A stretch of DNA of 64,000 bases from Verrucomicrobiia bacterium (GCA_036405135.1 DASWYF010000038.1:22514-86513); one strand, 5' to 3'. Positions 33,990-42,693 are shown, numbered from the stretch's first letter. The notes: generated by a model not told the origin, from the letters alone. Program-made: numbers and translations.

Positions 33990-34325
33990 ACATTCCGTAA
34001 TCTGTCGCCGAGCTTTCTTACGAGTCCGGTCTCAAATGACGTGCGGGTAATTATGAGAATGAGCGGCTTTGGAGCAAGTGAAATTCATACGTTTTTATTG
34101 TCAGGGCCTTTCGACCCTGAAAATTGTTGTGAGCCGTTTTTTTGTGCAGGTGATGCTTGGGGCGAGTTTCACGCGCGATGTGTGAAACTCCCGCTTCTTT
34201 TGGATTGGTACGCGTGGAAAAGGCCGTTTTTCGGGGTGGCACAGACGCTGCTAATAATTTTTCAAATGAATGTTGACACTGTCTGTTAAGTACACAAATA
34301 GTGTCGCTCGCAACCCAGTAAAACC
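33990..34325. other. Intergenic region upstream of the pseudopilin gene
   Basis: No convincing gene: the 82-codon open frame at 34041 has no plausible start signal and an unusual composition (Cys- and Trp-rich). The stretch holds a perfect 9-bp inverted repeat (34164-34190) and, further on, a TTGACA at about 34272 that could be a -35 element. A good -10 element is not evident 16-18 bases after it. Confidence 0.5.
34164..34190. promoter_or_regulatory. Perfect 9-bp inverted repeat, possible operator
   Basis: GAGTTTCAC, a 9-base spacer, then GTGAAACTC. There is no T run, so it does not look like a terminator. It lies about 135 bases upstream of the pseudopilin start and could bind a dimeric regulator. 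Confidence 0.4.
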
Positions 34326-35093
34326 ATGAACCAACCTATGTATACTCGTCGTAATCGGGCATTCACGCTGATTGAGTTGCTGGTGGTGATCGCGATCATC
34401 GCGATTCTCGCCGGTATGCTCCTGCCTGCGCTCGCCAAGGCCAAAGCCAAAGCCCAACGTATCAAGTGCTCCAGCAACCTGAAGCAGGTCGCCCTGTCCT
34501 TCAAGATGTTTGCTGGTGACAATGAACAGCAATTCCCGGGCAAGCTGGACGTGAACAAGTTCGCCCAGTCCAACCGCATGGCCTACCGTCACTTCCTCAT
34601 GATCTCCAACGAGCTCGGCTCGACCAAGATCCTGATCTGCCCTGGTGACGTGATCCGTCAGCCGAACGTTTCTCAGATCTTCGGTGTTGATGATTCTCCG
34701 AACAACCTCTTGGGTCTCGCCAGCCAGTCGAACAAGTCGGTGAGCTATTTCGTGGGTGTTGAAGCTGACGAAACCAAGCCGAACATGTTGCTGACCGGTG
34801 ACCGTAACTTGGGCACGAACAACCTGATGGTGTTCGCTTCCGGCACTAACTATTACACGGTGCTGACCTCGGTTGACGCTGCTGCGAATCCGGAAGCTCA
34901 GTGGTCTGAGCTCGCGACCAACAACATCGCGCCTCACCACGACAACGCTGGTAACTATGCTCTCGCTGACGGTTCCGTTCAGCAGGCCAGCTCTGATCGT
35001 TTGAAGGAAGCTCTGCGTCTCTCCCGCCAGTCATACGGCGCGAACGCGAACCGCATCAACTTCCCGCATAGCGATACGACTGGTGCGCCCTAA
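34326..35093 (+). CDS. Type II secretion-type pseudopilin (prepilin N-terminal methylation motif)
   Basis: A 255-residue protein. [20 protein letters not shown] is a textbook class III prepilin signal: cleavage by prepilin peptidase before Phe, Glu at +5, then a hydrophobic helix. The following [20 protein letters not shown] is the pattern seen in the large verrucomicrobial and planctomycete pseudopilin families. Near the C-terminus [16 protein letters not shown] is the H-x9-DG-type motif of these families. It is probably exported and assembled by, or secreted with, a type II/IV pilus system; no other pilus gene is nearby. The gene is monocistronic, with its own terminator. Members occur in many copies per genome, so a specific role cannot be assigned. 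Confidence 0.88.
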   Translation: MNQPMYTRRNRAFTLIELLVVIAIIAILAGMLLPALAKAKAKAQRIKCSSNLKQVALSFKMFAGDNEQQFPGKLDVNKFAQSNRMAYRHFLMISNELGSTKILICPGDVIRQPNVSQIFGVDDSPNNLLGLASQSNKSVSYFVGVEADETKPNMLLTGDRNLGTNNLMVFASGTNYYTVLTSVDAAANPEAQWSELATNNIAPHHDNAGNYALADGSVQQASSDRLKEALRLSRQSYGANANRINFPHSDTTGAP

Positions 35094-35118
35094 TCGGCCC
35101 TTATCAGTCTGATTCTTC

Positions 35119-35150
35119 AAGAGGCACTCGCAAGAGTGCCTCTTTTTTTG
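35119..35150 (+). terminator. Rho-independent terminator of the pseudopilin gene
   Basis: AAGAGGCACTC, a GCAA tetraloop, then GAGTGCCTCTT followed by six further T residues. An 11-bp perfect stem, 25 bases after the stop. Confidence 0.94.
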
Positions 35151-35230
35151 TCTTATTTTGAAATCGAAAAAACGGACTTTATAATGGGATGGTGATGCGT
35201 TTTCCCAAACGTTCTGGATCCAGCAGCCTG

Positions 35231-36199
35231 TCAAAGTGAAAGGGAGGTCGCTTCAATGATTTTAGACAGGGGAGTAAGCGGGCGAAATCCTGTTAGCCGT
35301 TCGAGTTTATTTACGGATGGTTTGCGGCGCAGCATGTCCTCGAAACCTGCGGGATACACTTCATTATAAGCTTTAAGAACGATCTTAGATCTGGATCCGA
35401 GCATGGATATGATCCGGTCCGCCAGTGCGTAAATGGAGATTTCTTCCGTGCTGCCGATGTTGACTACTTCGCCGATGGCAGATGGTGTGCGGGCGAGGCG
35501 CCACAGCGCTTCTACAGTGTCGCCTACATAGCAAAAGCAGCGCGTTTGCTCGCCATTGCCATAGACTTCTATCGGGGTTCCAGCCTTTGCCGAGGTGATG
35601 AATCGTGGCAGCACCATGCCATACCGGCCGGTCTGGCGAGGCCCGACGGTATTGAAAAGCCGGACTACTGTGGATGGCAGATGCTTCTCTTTGTGATGAG
35701 CCAGCGCGAGGAATTCATCCATCAGTTTGGAGCAGGCATAGGACCAGCGTCCCAAATGAGGAGGGCCGATAGTCAGATCATCATCTTCTGAAAATTCTGG
35801 TTTGCTGCTTTTGCCGTAGACTTCAGATGTAGATGCGATGAGCACTGGAGTGTTGTGCTTGCTGGCGGCAGTGAGGATGGCTTCCGTTTCGCGCAGATTG
35901 TTTTCAATCGTATAGATGGGGGAGCGGACGACCAGTTCAACCCCTACAGCGGCGGCCAGATGAAATACTTGCCTGCTGTCAGCCACGTGATCTTCCAAGT
36001 CTCCCAGTTCAGATACCCGGGATTGGATAGTTTTGAGGTTTGGATGGTCGCGGAGTGTTGAGAGATTTTCCCATCGCCCGGTGGAAATATCATCGATCAC
36101 CAACACTTTTTCGCCCTCCGCCAAAAGTCGATGCACCAAATGGGAGCCGATAAATCCCGCTCCACCCGTTACCACTATGTGTCCTGCCCTATTGTTCAT
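35231..36199 (-). CDS. NAD-dependent nucleotide-sugar epimerase/dehydratase (extended SDR)
   Basis: A 322-residue protein. The N-terminal Rossmann motif TGGAGFIGSHL binds NAD. STSEVYGKSS supplies the catalytic Ser/Thr, and WSYACSKLMDE gives the Tyr-x3-Lys pair. LFNTVGPRQTGRYGMVLPRF and later CFCYVGDTVEALWRL are typical of the UDP-glucuronate decarboxylase / UDP-glucose 4-epimerase / dTDP-glucose dehydratase branch. It probably acts in making an activated sugar for cell-surface polysaccharide. The exact substrate is not decided by the sequence; UDP-glucuronate decarboxylase and GDP-mannose 4,6-dehydratase relatives are the nearest alternatives. It diverges from the nuo operon. Confidence 0.83.
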   Translation of the reverse strand: MNNRAGHIVVTGGAGFIGSHLVHRLLAEGEKVLVIDDISTGRWENLSTLRDHPNLKTIQSRVSELGDLEDHVADSRQVFHLAAAVGVELVVRSPIYTIENNLRETEAILTAASKHNTPVLIASTSEVYGKSSKPEFSEDDDLTIGPPHLGRWSYACSKLMDEFLALAHHKEKHLPSTVVRLFNTVGPRQTGRYGMVLPRFITSAKAGTPIEVYGNGEQTRCFCYVGDTVEALWRLARTPSAIGEVVNIGSTEEISIYALADRIISMLGSRSKIVLKAYNEVYPAGFEDMLRRKPSVNKLERLTGFRPLTPLSKIIEATSLSL

Positions 36200-36372
36200 T
36201 GGTGCTGCTGGTCGAGGCAGTTCCGGCAGGTGAGCCGTAAACCGCCGAGATATTTCAGTTATGTGGATTCAGGTTGCCCCAAGACTTGGCGGGGTGCCAG
36301 TGCGTTTTCTGGCGAAAAATGCCTATTCAAAGCGGAAGAGTATCCAAGGATGGGTTTAAGTTGAACCAATGC

Positions 36373-36390
36373 TTGTGAAAAAAATCACAA
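36373..36390. promoter_or_regulatory. CRP/FNR-family-type palindrome upstream of the nuo operon
   Basis: TTGTGA-AAAAAA-TCACAA: an 18-bp perfect palindrome matching the E. coli CRP consensus TGTGA-N6-TCACA at every fixed position. It ends 65 bases before the nuoB ATG and lies between the divergent epimerase gene and nuoB. The regulator is not known in this organism. Confidence 0.55.
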
Positions 36391-36455
36391 ACTTCTTGCG
36401 TCCAAGTTGTGCGGCGGCATAGTGGAACGCCTACCGGACATGCCGGTGATGTTTG

Positions 36456-36983
36456 ATGCAAACGAACACGGAAATTGGCTATAATTCGAAGGTTGAAGGC
36501 GAAGTGATCGTCACTCGCGTGGATGCCGCGCTGAACTGGTTCCGCAAGAACTCGGTTTGGCCCATGCCCATGGGGTTGGCCTGCTGCGCCATCGAATTGA
36601 TGGCCGCCGGTGCCAGCCGCTTCGATATTTCGCGTTTTGGCGCGGAAGTGATGCGTTTTTCGCCCCGTCAATCGGACGTGATGATTGTTGCGGGCACGGT
36701 GACTTACAAGATGGCCTTGGCCGTGCGTCGTATCTATGACCAAATGCCGGAGCCTAAGTGGGTGATCGCAATGGGGGCCTGCGCCTCCACAGGCGGCATG
36801 TATCGCAGCTATGCGGTACTGCAAGGTGTGGATAACATCGTGCCGGTGGATGTCTATGTGGCCGGTTGCCCGCCGCGCCCTGAAGCTTTGCTCGACGCTT
36901 TGATGAAGCTGCAAAAGAAGATTGAGACGCAGCCCGTGGTGAAGGATTTGGTCATCACGACTTCCGGTAAACAGGCCGCATAA
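36456..36983 (+). CDS. nuoB: NADH-quinone oxidoreductase subunit B
   Basis: A 175-residue subunit of complex I that carries the N2 [4Fe-4S] cluster, the last iron-sulfur centre before quinone. The four ligands are visible: Cys43 and Cys44 in GLACCAIE, Cys109 in [11 protein letters not shown] and Cys138 in AGCPPRPE. The ATG is preferred to the TTG codon directly before it. It is the first gene of the nuo operon here; nuoA, which normally precedes nuoB, is replaced by a divergent sugar epimerase gene. No strong ribosome site is seen, and a small ACCGG/CCGGT hairpin lies just before the start. Confidence 0.97.
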   Translation: MQTNTEIGYNSKVEGEVIVTRVDAALNWFRKNSVWPMPMGLACCAIELMAAGASRFDISRFGAEVMRFSPRQSDVMIVAGTVTYKMALAVRRIYDQMPEPKWVIAMGACASTGGMYRSYAVLQGVDNIVPVDVYVAGCPPRPEALLDALMKLQKKIETQPVVKDLVITTSGKQAA

Positions 36984-37012
36984 GCGCCTGATAATCAACA
37001 AGTTTTCTTACC

Positions 37013-37594
37013 ATGTCCGCATTGGATTTGGCACAAAAGTTAAAAGCGCAATTTGGTGATTTGCTCACCATAGCCGCTGAATTCCGTGGTGAAATCACGG
37101 TGCAAGTGGCTGATGCTGAAAAGATTGCCGAAGTCTGCGCCTTCGCTAAGAAGGAATTGGGCTTCGATTATCTCATTGATATCAGCAGCTTGGACCATTA
37201 CGGCGATGACCCGCGCTTCACGGTGGTCTATGAGCTGTCTGGTATCGGACATAACCAGCACATCCGCCTCAAAACCAACGTCAGTGAAGAGAAGTCCGAA
37301 CTGCCGACGGTCACGACGGTCTGGCGCACGGCCAACTGGCATGAGCGTGAAATTTACGACATGATGGGTATCCGGTTCACCGGTCACCCTGATTTGCGCC
37401 GTATCTTGATGTGGGATGGTTATCCGTATTTCCCTCTGCGCAAGGACTTTCCGTTGGCAGGCAAGCCGAGTGATCTGCCGACGGTGGCCTTCACCAAGCC
37501 CGCTCCGCTGGAAGGCGGCCCGTTCGTCACGGTGGCGGGTGGCAAGGACTCCATCGCCCGCGAGCCGCGTGCACGGATTCCAGAACAGAATTAG
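37013..37594 (+). CDS. nuoC: NADH-quinone oxidoreductase subunit C
   Basis: A 193-residue peripheral-arm subunit without cofactors. The 30-kDa subunit signature is present: WHEREIYDMMGIRFTGHPDL, followed by RRILMWDGYPYFPLRKDFPL. It is separate from nuoD, unlike the nuoCD fusion of E. coli. It starts 29 bases after nuoB and precedes nuoD by 21 bases. In the complex it packs against subunits B and D near the quinone site. The C-terminal ~35 residues after the signature (KPAPLEGGPFVTVAGGKDS and on) are Pro/Gly-rich and probably extended. Confidence 0.95.
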   Translation: MSALDLAQKLKAQFGDLLTIAAEFRGEITVQVADAEKIAEVCAFAKKELGFDYLIDISSLDHYGDDPRFTVVYELSGIGHNQHIRLKTNVSEEKSELPTVTTVWRTANWHEREIYDMMGIRFTGHPDLRRILMWDGYPYFPLRKDFPLAGKPSDLPTVAFTKPAPLEGGPFVTVAGGKDSIAREPRARIPEQN

Positions 37595-37615
37595 CCGATT
37601 TTTTAGCCGAAGCGA

Positions 37616-38884
37616 ATGAGCACGGTTCAAGACATAGAATTTAAGGACGCAAGCGCCCGCGCTGCTGAAGCGCTGGCGAACTCGCCGACATTGACGGAAG
37701 ACGGCGAGATGGTGGGCGAGAAGATGGTCCTGAACATGGGCCCGTCTCACCCGGCCACGCACGGCGTGCTGCGCATCCTGCTGGAGCTGGACGGCGAGAT
37801 CATTTCCAAGGCGGTTCCCGATGTCGGTTATCTGCATCGCGGTGACGAGAAGATCGCGGAGAACATGACGTTCAACCAGTTCATCCCGTACACGGATCGA
37901 CTGGACTACCTTGCTCCTTTGGCGAACAACGTCGCCTACGTGATGGCGGTGGAGAAGCTCTTGGGCATCGAAAAACAGATCCCCGAGCGTTGCCAATATA
38001 TCCGTGTGATCTGCTGCGAGTTGGGCCGTATCCAGGCGCATTTGCTGGGCTTGGGCGCCTTCGCGATGGATGTCGGTGCGCTGACGGTGTTCCTCCATAC
38101 ATTCACGGAACGTGAAAAAATTTATAACATTTGTGAAGCGCTGACCGGTGCGCGTTTTACGACGAGCTACACGCGTGTCGGTGGTCTTTCGCGTGATATT
38201 CCTCCGGGCTGGGTGGATATGGTCCGCCAGTTCTGCGATGAAGTCGTGGTGAACTTCGATGAGAGCGAGCAATTGCTCACGCGCAATCCAATCTTCATCG
38301 ATCGTACGAAGGGTTTGGGCGTCATCTCGAAGGAGATGGCCATCGATTACGGTCTGTCCGGCCCGAACCTGCGCGGTAGCGGTGTGAATCACGATTTGCG
38401 CAAGGCTTCGCCGTATCTGGTTTACGATCGTCTGAAGTTCGAGGTGCCGATTGGTTCCGTGGGTGATTGCTTTGACCGTTACTTGGTCCGCATGGAAGAG
38501 ATGCGTCAGAGCGTGAGCATCATCCGCCAGTGCTTGGATCAATTGCCCGGTGGTCCGATCAATGTCCCGGATGGCAAGGTCGTTTTGCCGCCGAAGGACA
38601 AGGTCATGACCAAGATGGAAGAGCTGATCCATCAGTTCATGCTGGTGACGCAAGGCCAGAACGCGCCCGCTGGTGAAGTCTATTTCGGTGCGGAAAATCC
38701 GAAGGGTGAGCTGGGCTTTTACATTTGCAGCAAGGGCGGCGGTACGCCGTTCCGCCTGAAGATCCGCGCTCCATCATTTGTGAACCTCAGCGTGGTGGCC
38801 GAGTTGATGCCCGGCCACATGATGAGTGATACGGTCGCGATCTTGGGTTCGCTCGATTTCGTGATGGGTGAGTGTGACCGCTAG
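37616..38884 (+). CDS. nuoD: NADH-quinone oxidoreductase subunit D
   Basis: The 422-residue 49-kDa subunit, which forms the quinone-binding cavity with NuoB. LNMGPSHPATHGVLRILLEL is the family signature; the His of the SHPATHG loop lines the quinone pocket. Further on come VGYLHRGDEKIAENMTFNQF and the C-terminal GSLDFVMGECDR, which in most relatives reads MGEVDR; the Val to Cys change is conservative in size. About 40 residues precede the conserved start and look like a disordered extension. Full length for the family. Confidence 0.97.
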   Translation: MSTVQDIEFKDASARAAEALANSPTLTEDGEMVGEKMVLNMGPSHPATHGVLRILLELDGEIISKAVPDVGYLHRGDEKIAENMTFNQFIPYTDRLDYLAPLANNVAYVMAVEKLLGIEKQIPERCQYIRVICCELGRIQAHLLGLGAFAMDVGALTVFLHTFTEREKIYNICEALTGARFTTSYTRVGGLSRDIPPGWVDMVRQFCDEVVVNFDESEQLLTRNPIFIDRTKGLGVISKEMAIDYGLSGPNLRGSGVNHDLRKASPYLVYDRLKFEVPIGSVGDCFDRYLVRMEEMRQSVSIIRQCLDQLPGGPINVPDGKVVLPPKDKVMTKMEELIHQFMLVTQGQNAPAGEVYFGAENPKGELGFYICSKGGGTPFRLKIRAPSFVNLSVVAELMPGHMMSDTVAILGSLDFVMGECDR

Positions 38885-38905
38885 TTTTTGCAGAGGAAAC
38901 TGAAC

Positions 38906-39394
38906 ATGAGTTTTACGGTTACAGCCAGTTTTGAAGCCGAGATCGATGAGTTGATCTCGCACTATCCCGTGAACAAACGGAGTGCGTCGCTCATGCTTTT
39001 GCACGCCACGCAGGAGCAGTATGGCTACATCTCGAAGGAAGCCATCGAGTGGATTGCCGGCAAGCTCGGGCTTCAGCCGATCAACGTGTATGAACTCGTC
39101 ACGTTCTACCCGATGTTCCGTCAGGAACAGCCGGGCAAGTACGTGTTGAAGGTCTGCCGCACGCTGAGCTGCGCGCTCGGTGGTTCGCACAAGCTGCACG
39201 ATCACTTGTGCAGCAAGTTCGGCATGGACCCGCACAAGCATGGTTTGCAGACGTCGAAGGACGGCAAGTTTTCCGTGGAATTCGTGGAGTGTCTCGCCAG
39301 TTGCGGAACCGCACCGGTCATGATGTGCAACGAAGACTTTTACGAGAGTGTCAGCAACGAAAAGGCTGAGGAAATTTTGAAGAAGTGCTCATGA
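38906..39394 (+). CDS. nuoE: NADH-quinone oxidoreductase subunit E
   Basis: The 24-kDa subunit, about 162 residues, binding the N1a [2Fe-2S] cluster. The four ligands are in CRTLSCALGG (C-x4-C) and ECLASCGTAP (C-x3-C). The ATG at 38906 is preferred over an upstream TTG at 38888 because AGAGG lies about ten bases before it. With NuoF and NuoG it makes up the NADH-dehydrogenase module. The stop codon is separated by a single base from the 3' end of a tRNA gene on the other strand, so the usual close nuoE-nuoF spacing is broken by about 127 bases. Confidence 0.96.
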   Translation: MSFTVTASFEAEIDELISHYPVNKRSASLMLLHATQEQYGYISKEAIEWIAGKLGLQPINVYELVTFYPMFRQEQPGKYVLKVCRTLSCALGGSHKLHDHLCSKFGMDPHKHGLQTSKDGKFSVEFVECLASCGTAPVMMCNEDFYESVSNEKAEEILKKCS

Positions 39395-39395
39395 A

Positions 39396-39469
39396 TGGCT
39401 GCCCGACATGGATTCGAACCATGACAAACAGATTCAGAATCTGTTGTGCTACCGTTACACCATCAGGCA
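39396..39469 (-). tRNA. tRNA-Gln (anticodon CTG), antisense inside the nuo operon
   Basis: A 74-nt class I tRNA with encoded CCA. TGCCTGA pairs with TCGGGCA in the acceptor stem (one T-G pair), and the discriminator is G. The anticodon stem ACAGA/TCTGT holds the loop TTCTGAA, giving anticodon CTG for CAG. The T arm contains GGTTCGAATCC. It lies on the strand opposite to nuoE and nuoF, its 3' end one base past the nuoE stop. Confidence 0.95.
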
Positions 39470-39521
39470 ATCCAGAGCGCGAAGAAACGTAGTGGTTTTC
39501 AGTTTTTAGTCAAGCTGTTGT

Positions 39522-40949
39522 ATGCCGCAGGAATATAAATTAATTTTGAAGAACGCCGACTCGCCGGGTTACACCCCGGATATCGAGTGCTACCTGCGTC
39601 ACGGCGGTTACGAGGAGTTGAAGAAGGCGCTCGCCCTGCCAGTCAAGGACTTGGCCGACGGCAAGAAGATGACCGCCCAGGAGCAGATCCGCGACGAGGT
39701 GCTGAAGTCCGGTCTGCGCGGTCGTGGTGGTGCCGGTTTCTCGGCGGGCCTGAAATGGTCCTTCGTGGACCGCAAGAGCGGCAAGCCTATCTACCTGATC
39801 TGCAACGCTGACGAATCGGAACCGGGTACTTTCAAGGACCGTCAGATCCTGCATAAAGATCCGCATCAATTGATCGAAGGCATGGTGATGTCCTGCTTTG
39901 CCAATGATGTGAAGCTGGCCTACATCTACATCCGCGGCGAGTTCCCGAAGGGTGCCAAGATTTTGAATCAGGCACTGAAGGAAGCCCGGGAAAAAGGTTT
40001 CCTCGGTAAGAACATCCTCGGCACGGGCGTGGAGTGCGAGATTTACGTGCATCGCGGTGCGGGTGCTTACATCTGTGGTGAGGAAACGGGCTTGATCGAA
40101 TCGCTGGAAGGCAAGCGTGCCTATCCGCGCATCAAGCCGCCTTACTTCCCGGCAGTGCTCGGTCTCTACATGTGCCCGACCATCGTGAACAACGTGGAGA
40201 CGTTGTGCCATGTGAAGCACATCATGAAGATGGGCGCGGGCGAATACGCCAAGCTCGGCACGCCGAACAATACCGGCACGCGTATCGTGAGCTTGAGCGG
40301 TCTGGTGAACAAGCCCGGCTATTACGAAGTGGAAGTCGGCAAGGCCACCATCGGCGAACTGATTTTCGATCCGCAATTCGGCAACGGTTTGCGTCCGGGG
40401 CGTTCTTTGAAGGCCATCATTCCTGGTGGTTCTTCCTCCAAGATTTTGAAGGCGGGCGAGAAGTATAAGCTCAAGAAAAAGGGCGCGGATGGCCAGATGG
40501 TCACCGTGGAAACCGATCTGCTCGATCTGCCTTACGATTTCGATTCGCTCATGCAGGCGGGCACCATGTCCGGTTCCGGTGCTATCATCGTGATGGATGA
40601 TTCCGTGGACATCGTGGAAGCGCTCGCGAACCTCTCCGAATTCTACGCGCACGAGAGCTGCGGCCAATGCACGCCGTGCCGTGAAGGTTCCCTGTGGATG
40701 AGCAAGGCCCTGCACCGCATGACCCACGGTCATGGCCGGAAGCAGGATGCGGATTACCTCCTGAACATCGCCCAGAACATCCAGGGCCGTACGATCTGCG
40801 CCTTCGGCGAAGCGTGCGCCTGGCCGGTGCTGAGCTTTGTGAAGAAGTTCAAAGATGATTTTGAAGCGAAGGGTGCGGCGGATGAGGCGAAACACGGTGG
40901 AGCCGGTCCGTCGAAGGAAATGAAAATCGCCGCCAGCCCGAATCACTGA
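39522..40949 (+). CDS. nuoF: NADH-quinone oxidoreductase subunit F (NADH/FMN-binding)
   Basis: A 475-residue 51-kDa subunit that oxidises NADH through FMN. SGLRGRGGAGFSAGLKWSFV is the glycine-rich NADH-binding segment, and GAGAYICGEETGLIESLEG contributes to the FMN/NADH site. ESCGQCTPCREGS (Cys380, 383, 386) with Cys426 ligates the N3 [4Fe-4S] cluster. The last ~35 residues (AKGAADEAKHGGAGPSK) look like a flexible tail beyond the usual family end. nuoG starts 2 bases after the stop, so the two are translationally close. Confidence 0.97.
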   Translation: MPQEYKLILKNADSPGYTPDIECYLRHGGYEELKKALALPVKDLADGKKMTAQEQIRDEVLKSGLRGRGGAGFSAGLKWSFVDRKSGKPIYLICNADESEPGTFKDRQILHKDPHQLIEGMVMSCFANDVKLAYIYIRGEFPKGAKILNQALKEAREKGFLGKNILGTGVECEIYVHRGAGAYICGEETGLIESLEGKRAYPRIKPPYFPAVLGLYMCPTIVNNVETLCHVKHIMKMGAGEYAKLGTPNNTGTRIVSLSGLVNKPGYYEVEVGKATIGELIFDPQFGNGLRPGRSLKAIIPGGSSSKILKAGEKYKLKKKGADGQMVTVETDLLDLPYDFDSLMQAGTMSGSGAIIVMDDSVDIVEALANLSEFYAHESCGQCTPCREGSLWMSKALHRMTHGHGRKQDADYLLNIAQNIQGRTICAFGEACAWPVLSFVKKFKDDFEAKGAADEAKHGGAGPSKEMKIAASPNH

Positions 40950-40951
40950 CC

Positions 40952-42679
40952 ATGTCTAACGCTGCGACAACGGAAACGAAACCAGCCGCTCCTGCGCCGC
41001 CGCCGGATACGATTCGTATCAAGGTGGATGGCAAGGACATCGATGTGCCGAAGATGCTGCCTGATTGGCAGGGCAAGATGGTGCCGACCACCATGCTGCA
41101 AGCCTGCCAGATCGCTGGCGGTGAAGTGCCGCATTATTGCTACCATCCGAAGCTGCCCATCGCCGGTAATTGCCGCATGTGCCTCGTCGAGTTCGGCACG
41201 CCGATGATCGGTCCAGATCGCAAGCCCGTGCTGAACGAAGACGGCTCGCCGAAGATCGCGAAGTCCGTTCTGCCTTACGAGCCCAGCACACCGCGTGGTG
41301 CGATCGCCTGTGCGACGCCCATCTCGCCGGGCATGGAGATTTATCCGAGTTCCGCCGCTACGAAGCAGATGCGCGAGGCGGTCTTGGAATCGCTGCTCAT
41401 CAATCACCCGCTAGACTGCCCGATCTGCGATCAGGCCGGTGAGTGCAAGCTGCAGGAATATTCTGTCGAACACGGTCAGGCTGCGAGCAAGTTCGTGGAA
41501 CCGAAAGTGCACAAGCCGAAGGCTGTGGATCTCGGACCGCGGATCATTCTTGATGACGAACGTTGCGTGCTTTGCACTCGTTGCATCCGTTTCACGAAGG
41601 ATATCGTGGGTGATGACAAGCTGGGTATCGTGAATCGTGGCAGCTACAACACGATCGCAGCGTTTCCGGGCACGAAGTTCGACAACAACTACACCCTGAA
41701 CACCGTGGACATCTGTCCGGTGGGTGCATTGACCTCGAAAGATTTCCGCTTCCAGATGCGCGTGTGGTTCTTGAAGGAATTCAAGAGCGTCTGCACAAGC
41801 TGCGGCACGGGCTGCAATATCGTGGCTGGCCAGCGTGAGAACAAAGTCTATCGCTACGAGCCGCGTGAAAACGACTCGGTCAATGGACCGTGGATGTGCG
41901 ATAGCGGCCGCTTGAATTACAAGTGGATCGGTCACGCTGGTCGTCTCTCGCAACTCATCAAGAAACAGGGCGGCAAGTCTGAGCGCGTTTCTTGGACGGC
42001 AGCCATCGGTGAGATTTCTGAGAAGTTGCGCAAGGCGGCGAATGGTTCCGTGGCGATCGTCGCCTCGGCGCGCCAGAGCAATGAAGAGCTTTATCTGCTG
42101 AAGAAGATCGCCACCAAGACCGGTGCGCTGACGGATTCCGTCGCGCGCAACGGGGAAGGGGACAAGTTACTGGTCAGCGCGGATAAGAACCCGAACAGCA
42201 ACGGCGCACGCCTCACGGGCATCGCTGGTGCAGAACTCGGGGCAAACCTCGCGAAGATCGCGGAAAGCATCAAGAACGGTGGCATCAAGACGCTCATCGT
42301 CTTCGGTGAAGACGTGACGAAGCACGGTATCAGCGCGGACTTGCTCGCGAAGCTCGATCTGTTGGTCGTCAGCGACATCTTGCCGAACAAGACCACGGAA
42401 GCGGCGCATTACCTGTTGCCGGGTTGCGCGCATGTGGAGAAGCGCGGTTCCTTCACGAATGTGAAAGGTCGCGTGCAGAAATTTATGAAAGGTGTGGAAG
42501 CTCCGGGTGACGCGCGTGCGGAATGGGAATTCCTCCATGACCTCGTGTTCAACGTCACGGGCCAGAACGGCTTTGTGAGCATCGAAGGTCTGTTCAACCA
42601 GATGGCCAAGGAAGTGCCTGCGTTCAACGGGCTCACTTGGGCATCACTCGGTGACAAGGGCGTCACTGTTCAAATTTAG
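40952..42679 (+). CDS. nuoG: NADH-quinone oxidoreductase subunit G (short form)
   Basis: A 575-residue 75-kDa subunit. An N-terminal plant-type ferredoxin domain (HYCYHPKLPIAGNCRMCLVE) binds [2Fe-2S]. Then come the His-Cys3 cluster region (NHPLDCPICDQAGECKLQEY), the C-x2-C-x2-C site (CVLCTRCIRFTKDIV) and SVCTSCGTGCNIV, the start of the molybdopterin-oxidoreductase-like domain. That domain is short here (about 300 residues after the clusters), whereas E. coli NuoG has about 900 residues in all, so the C-terminal part is reduced. It ends with a recognisable LLPGCAHVEKRGSFTNVKGR segment. The ~25-residue N-terminal stretch before the ferredoxin domain is Ala/Pro-rich. Confidence 0.95.
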   Translation: MSNAATTETKPAAPAPPPDTIRIKVDGKDIDVPKMLPDWQGKMVPTTMLQACQIAGGEVPHYCYHPKLPIAGNCRMCLVEFGTPMIGPDRKPVLNEDGSPKIAKSVLPYEPSTPRGAIACATPISPGMEIYPSSAATKQMREAVLESLLINHPLDCPICDQAGECKLQEYSVEHGQAASKFVEPKVHKPKAVDLGPRIILDDERCVLCTRCIRFTKDIVGDDKLGIVNRGSYNTIAAFPGTKFDNNYTLNTVDICPVGALTSKDFRFQMRVWFLKEFKSVCTSCGTGCNIVAGQRENKVYRYEPRENDSVNGPWMCDSGRLNYKWIGHAGRLSQLIKKQGGKSERVSWTAAIGEISEKLRKAANGSVAIVASARQSNEELYLLKKIATKTGALTDSVARNGEGDKLLVSADKNPNSNGARLTGIAGAELGANLAKIAESIKNGGIKTLIVFGEDVTKHGISADLLAKLDLLVVSDILPNKTTEAAHYLLPGCAHVEKRGSFTNVKGRVQKFMKGVEAPGDARAEWEFLHDLVFNVTGQNGFVSIEGLFNQMAKEVPAFNGLTWASLGDKGVTVQI

Positions 42680-42693
42680 ACGGAGCGAGACGC

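Noticed and set aside
34041..34289. An 82-codon open frame between tRNA-Leu and the pseudopilin gene.
   Set aside because: There is no ribosome-binding site, the Cys/Trp composition is odd, the frame contains the inverted repeat, and it resembles no family.
37040..38653. Long open frames on the - strand opposite nuoC/nuoD and nuoF.
   Set aside because: They are antisense to strongly conserved nuo genes and their translations (His/Arg/Gln-rich) match no family.
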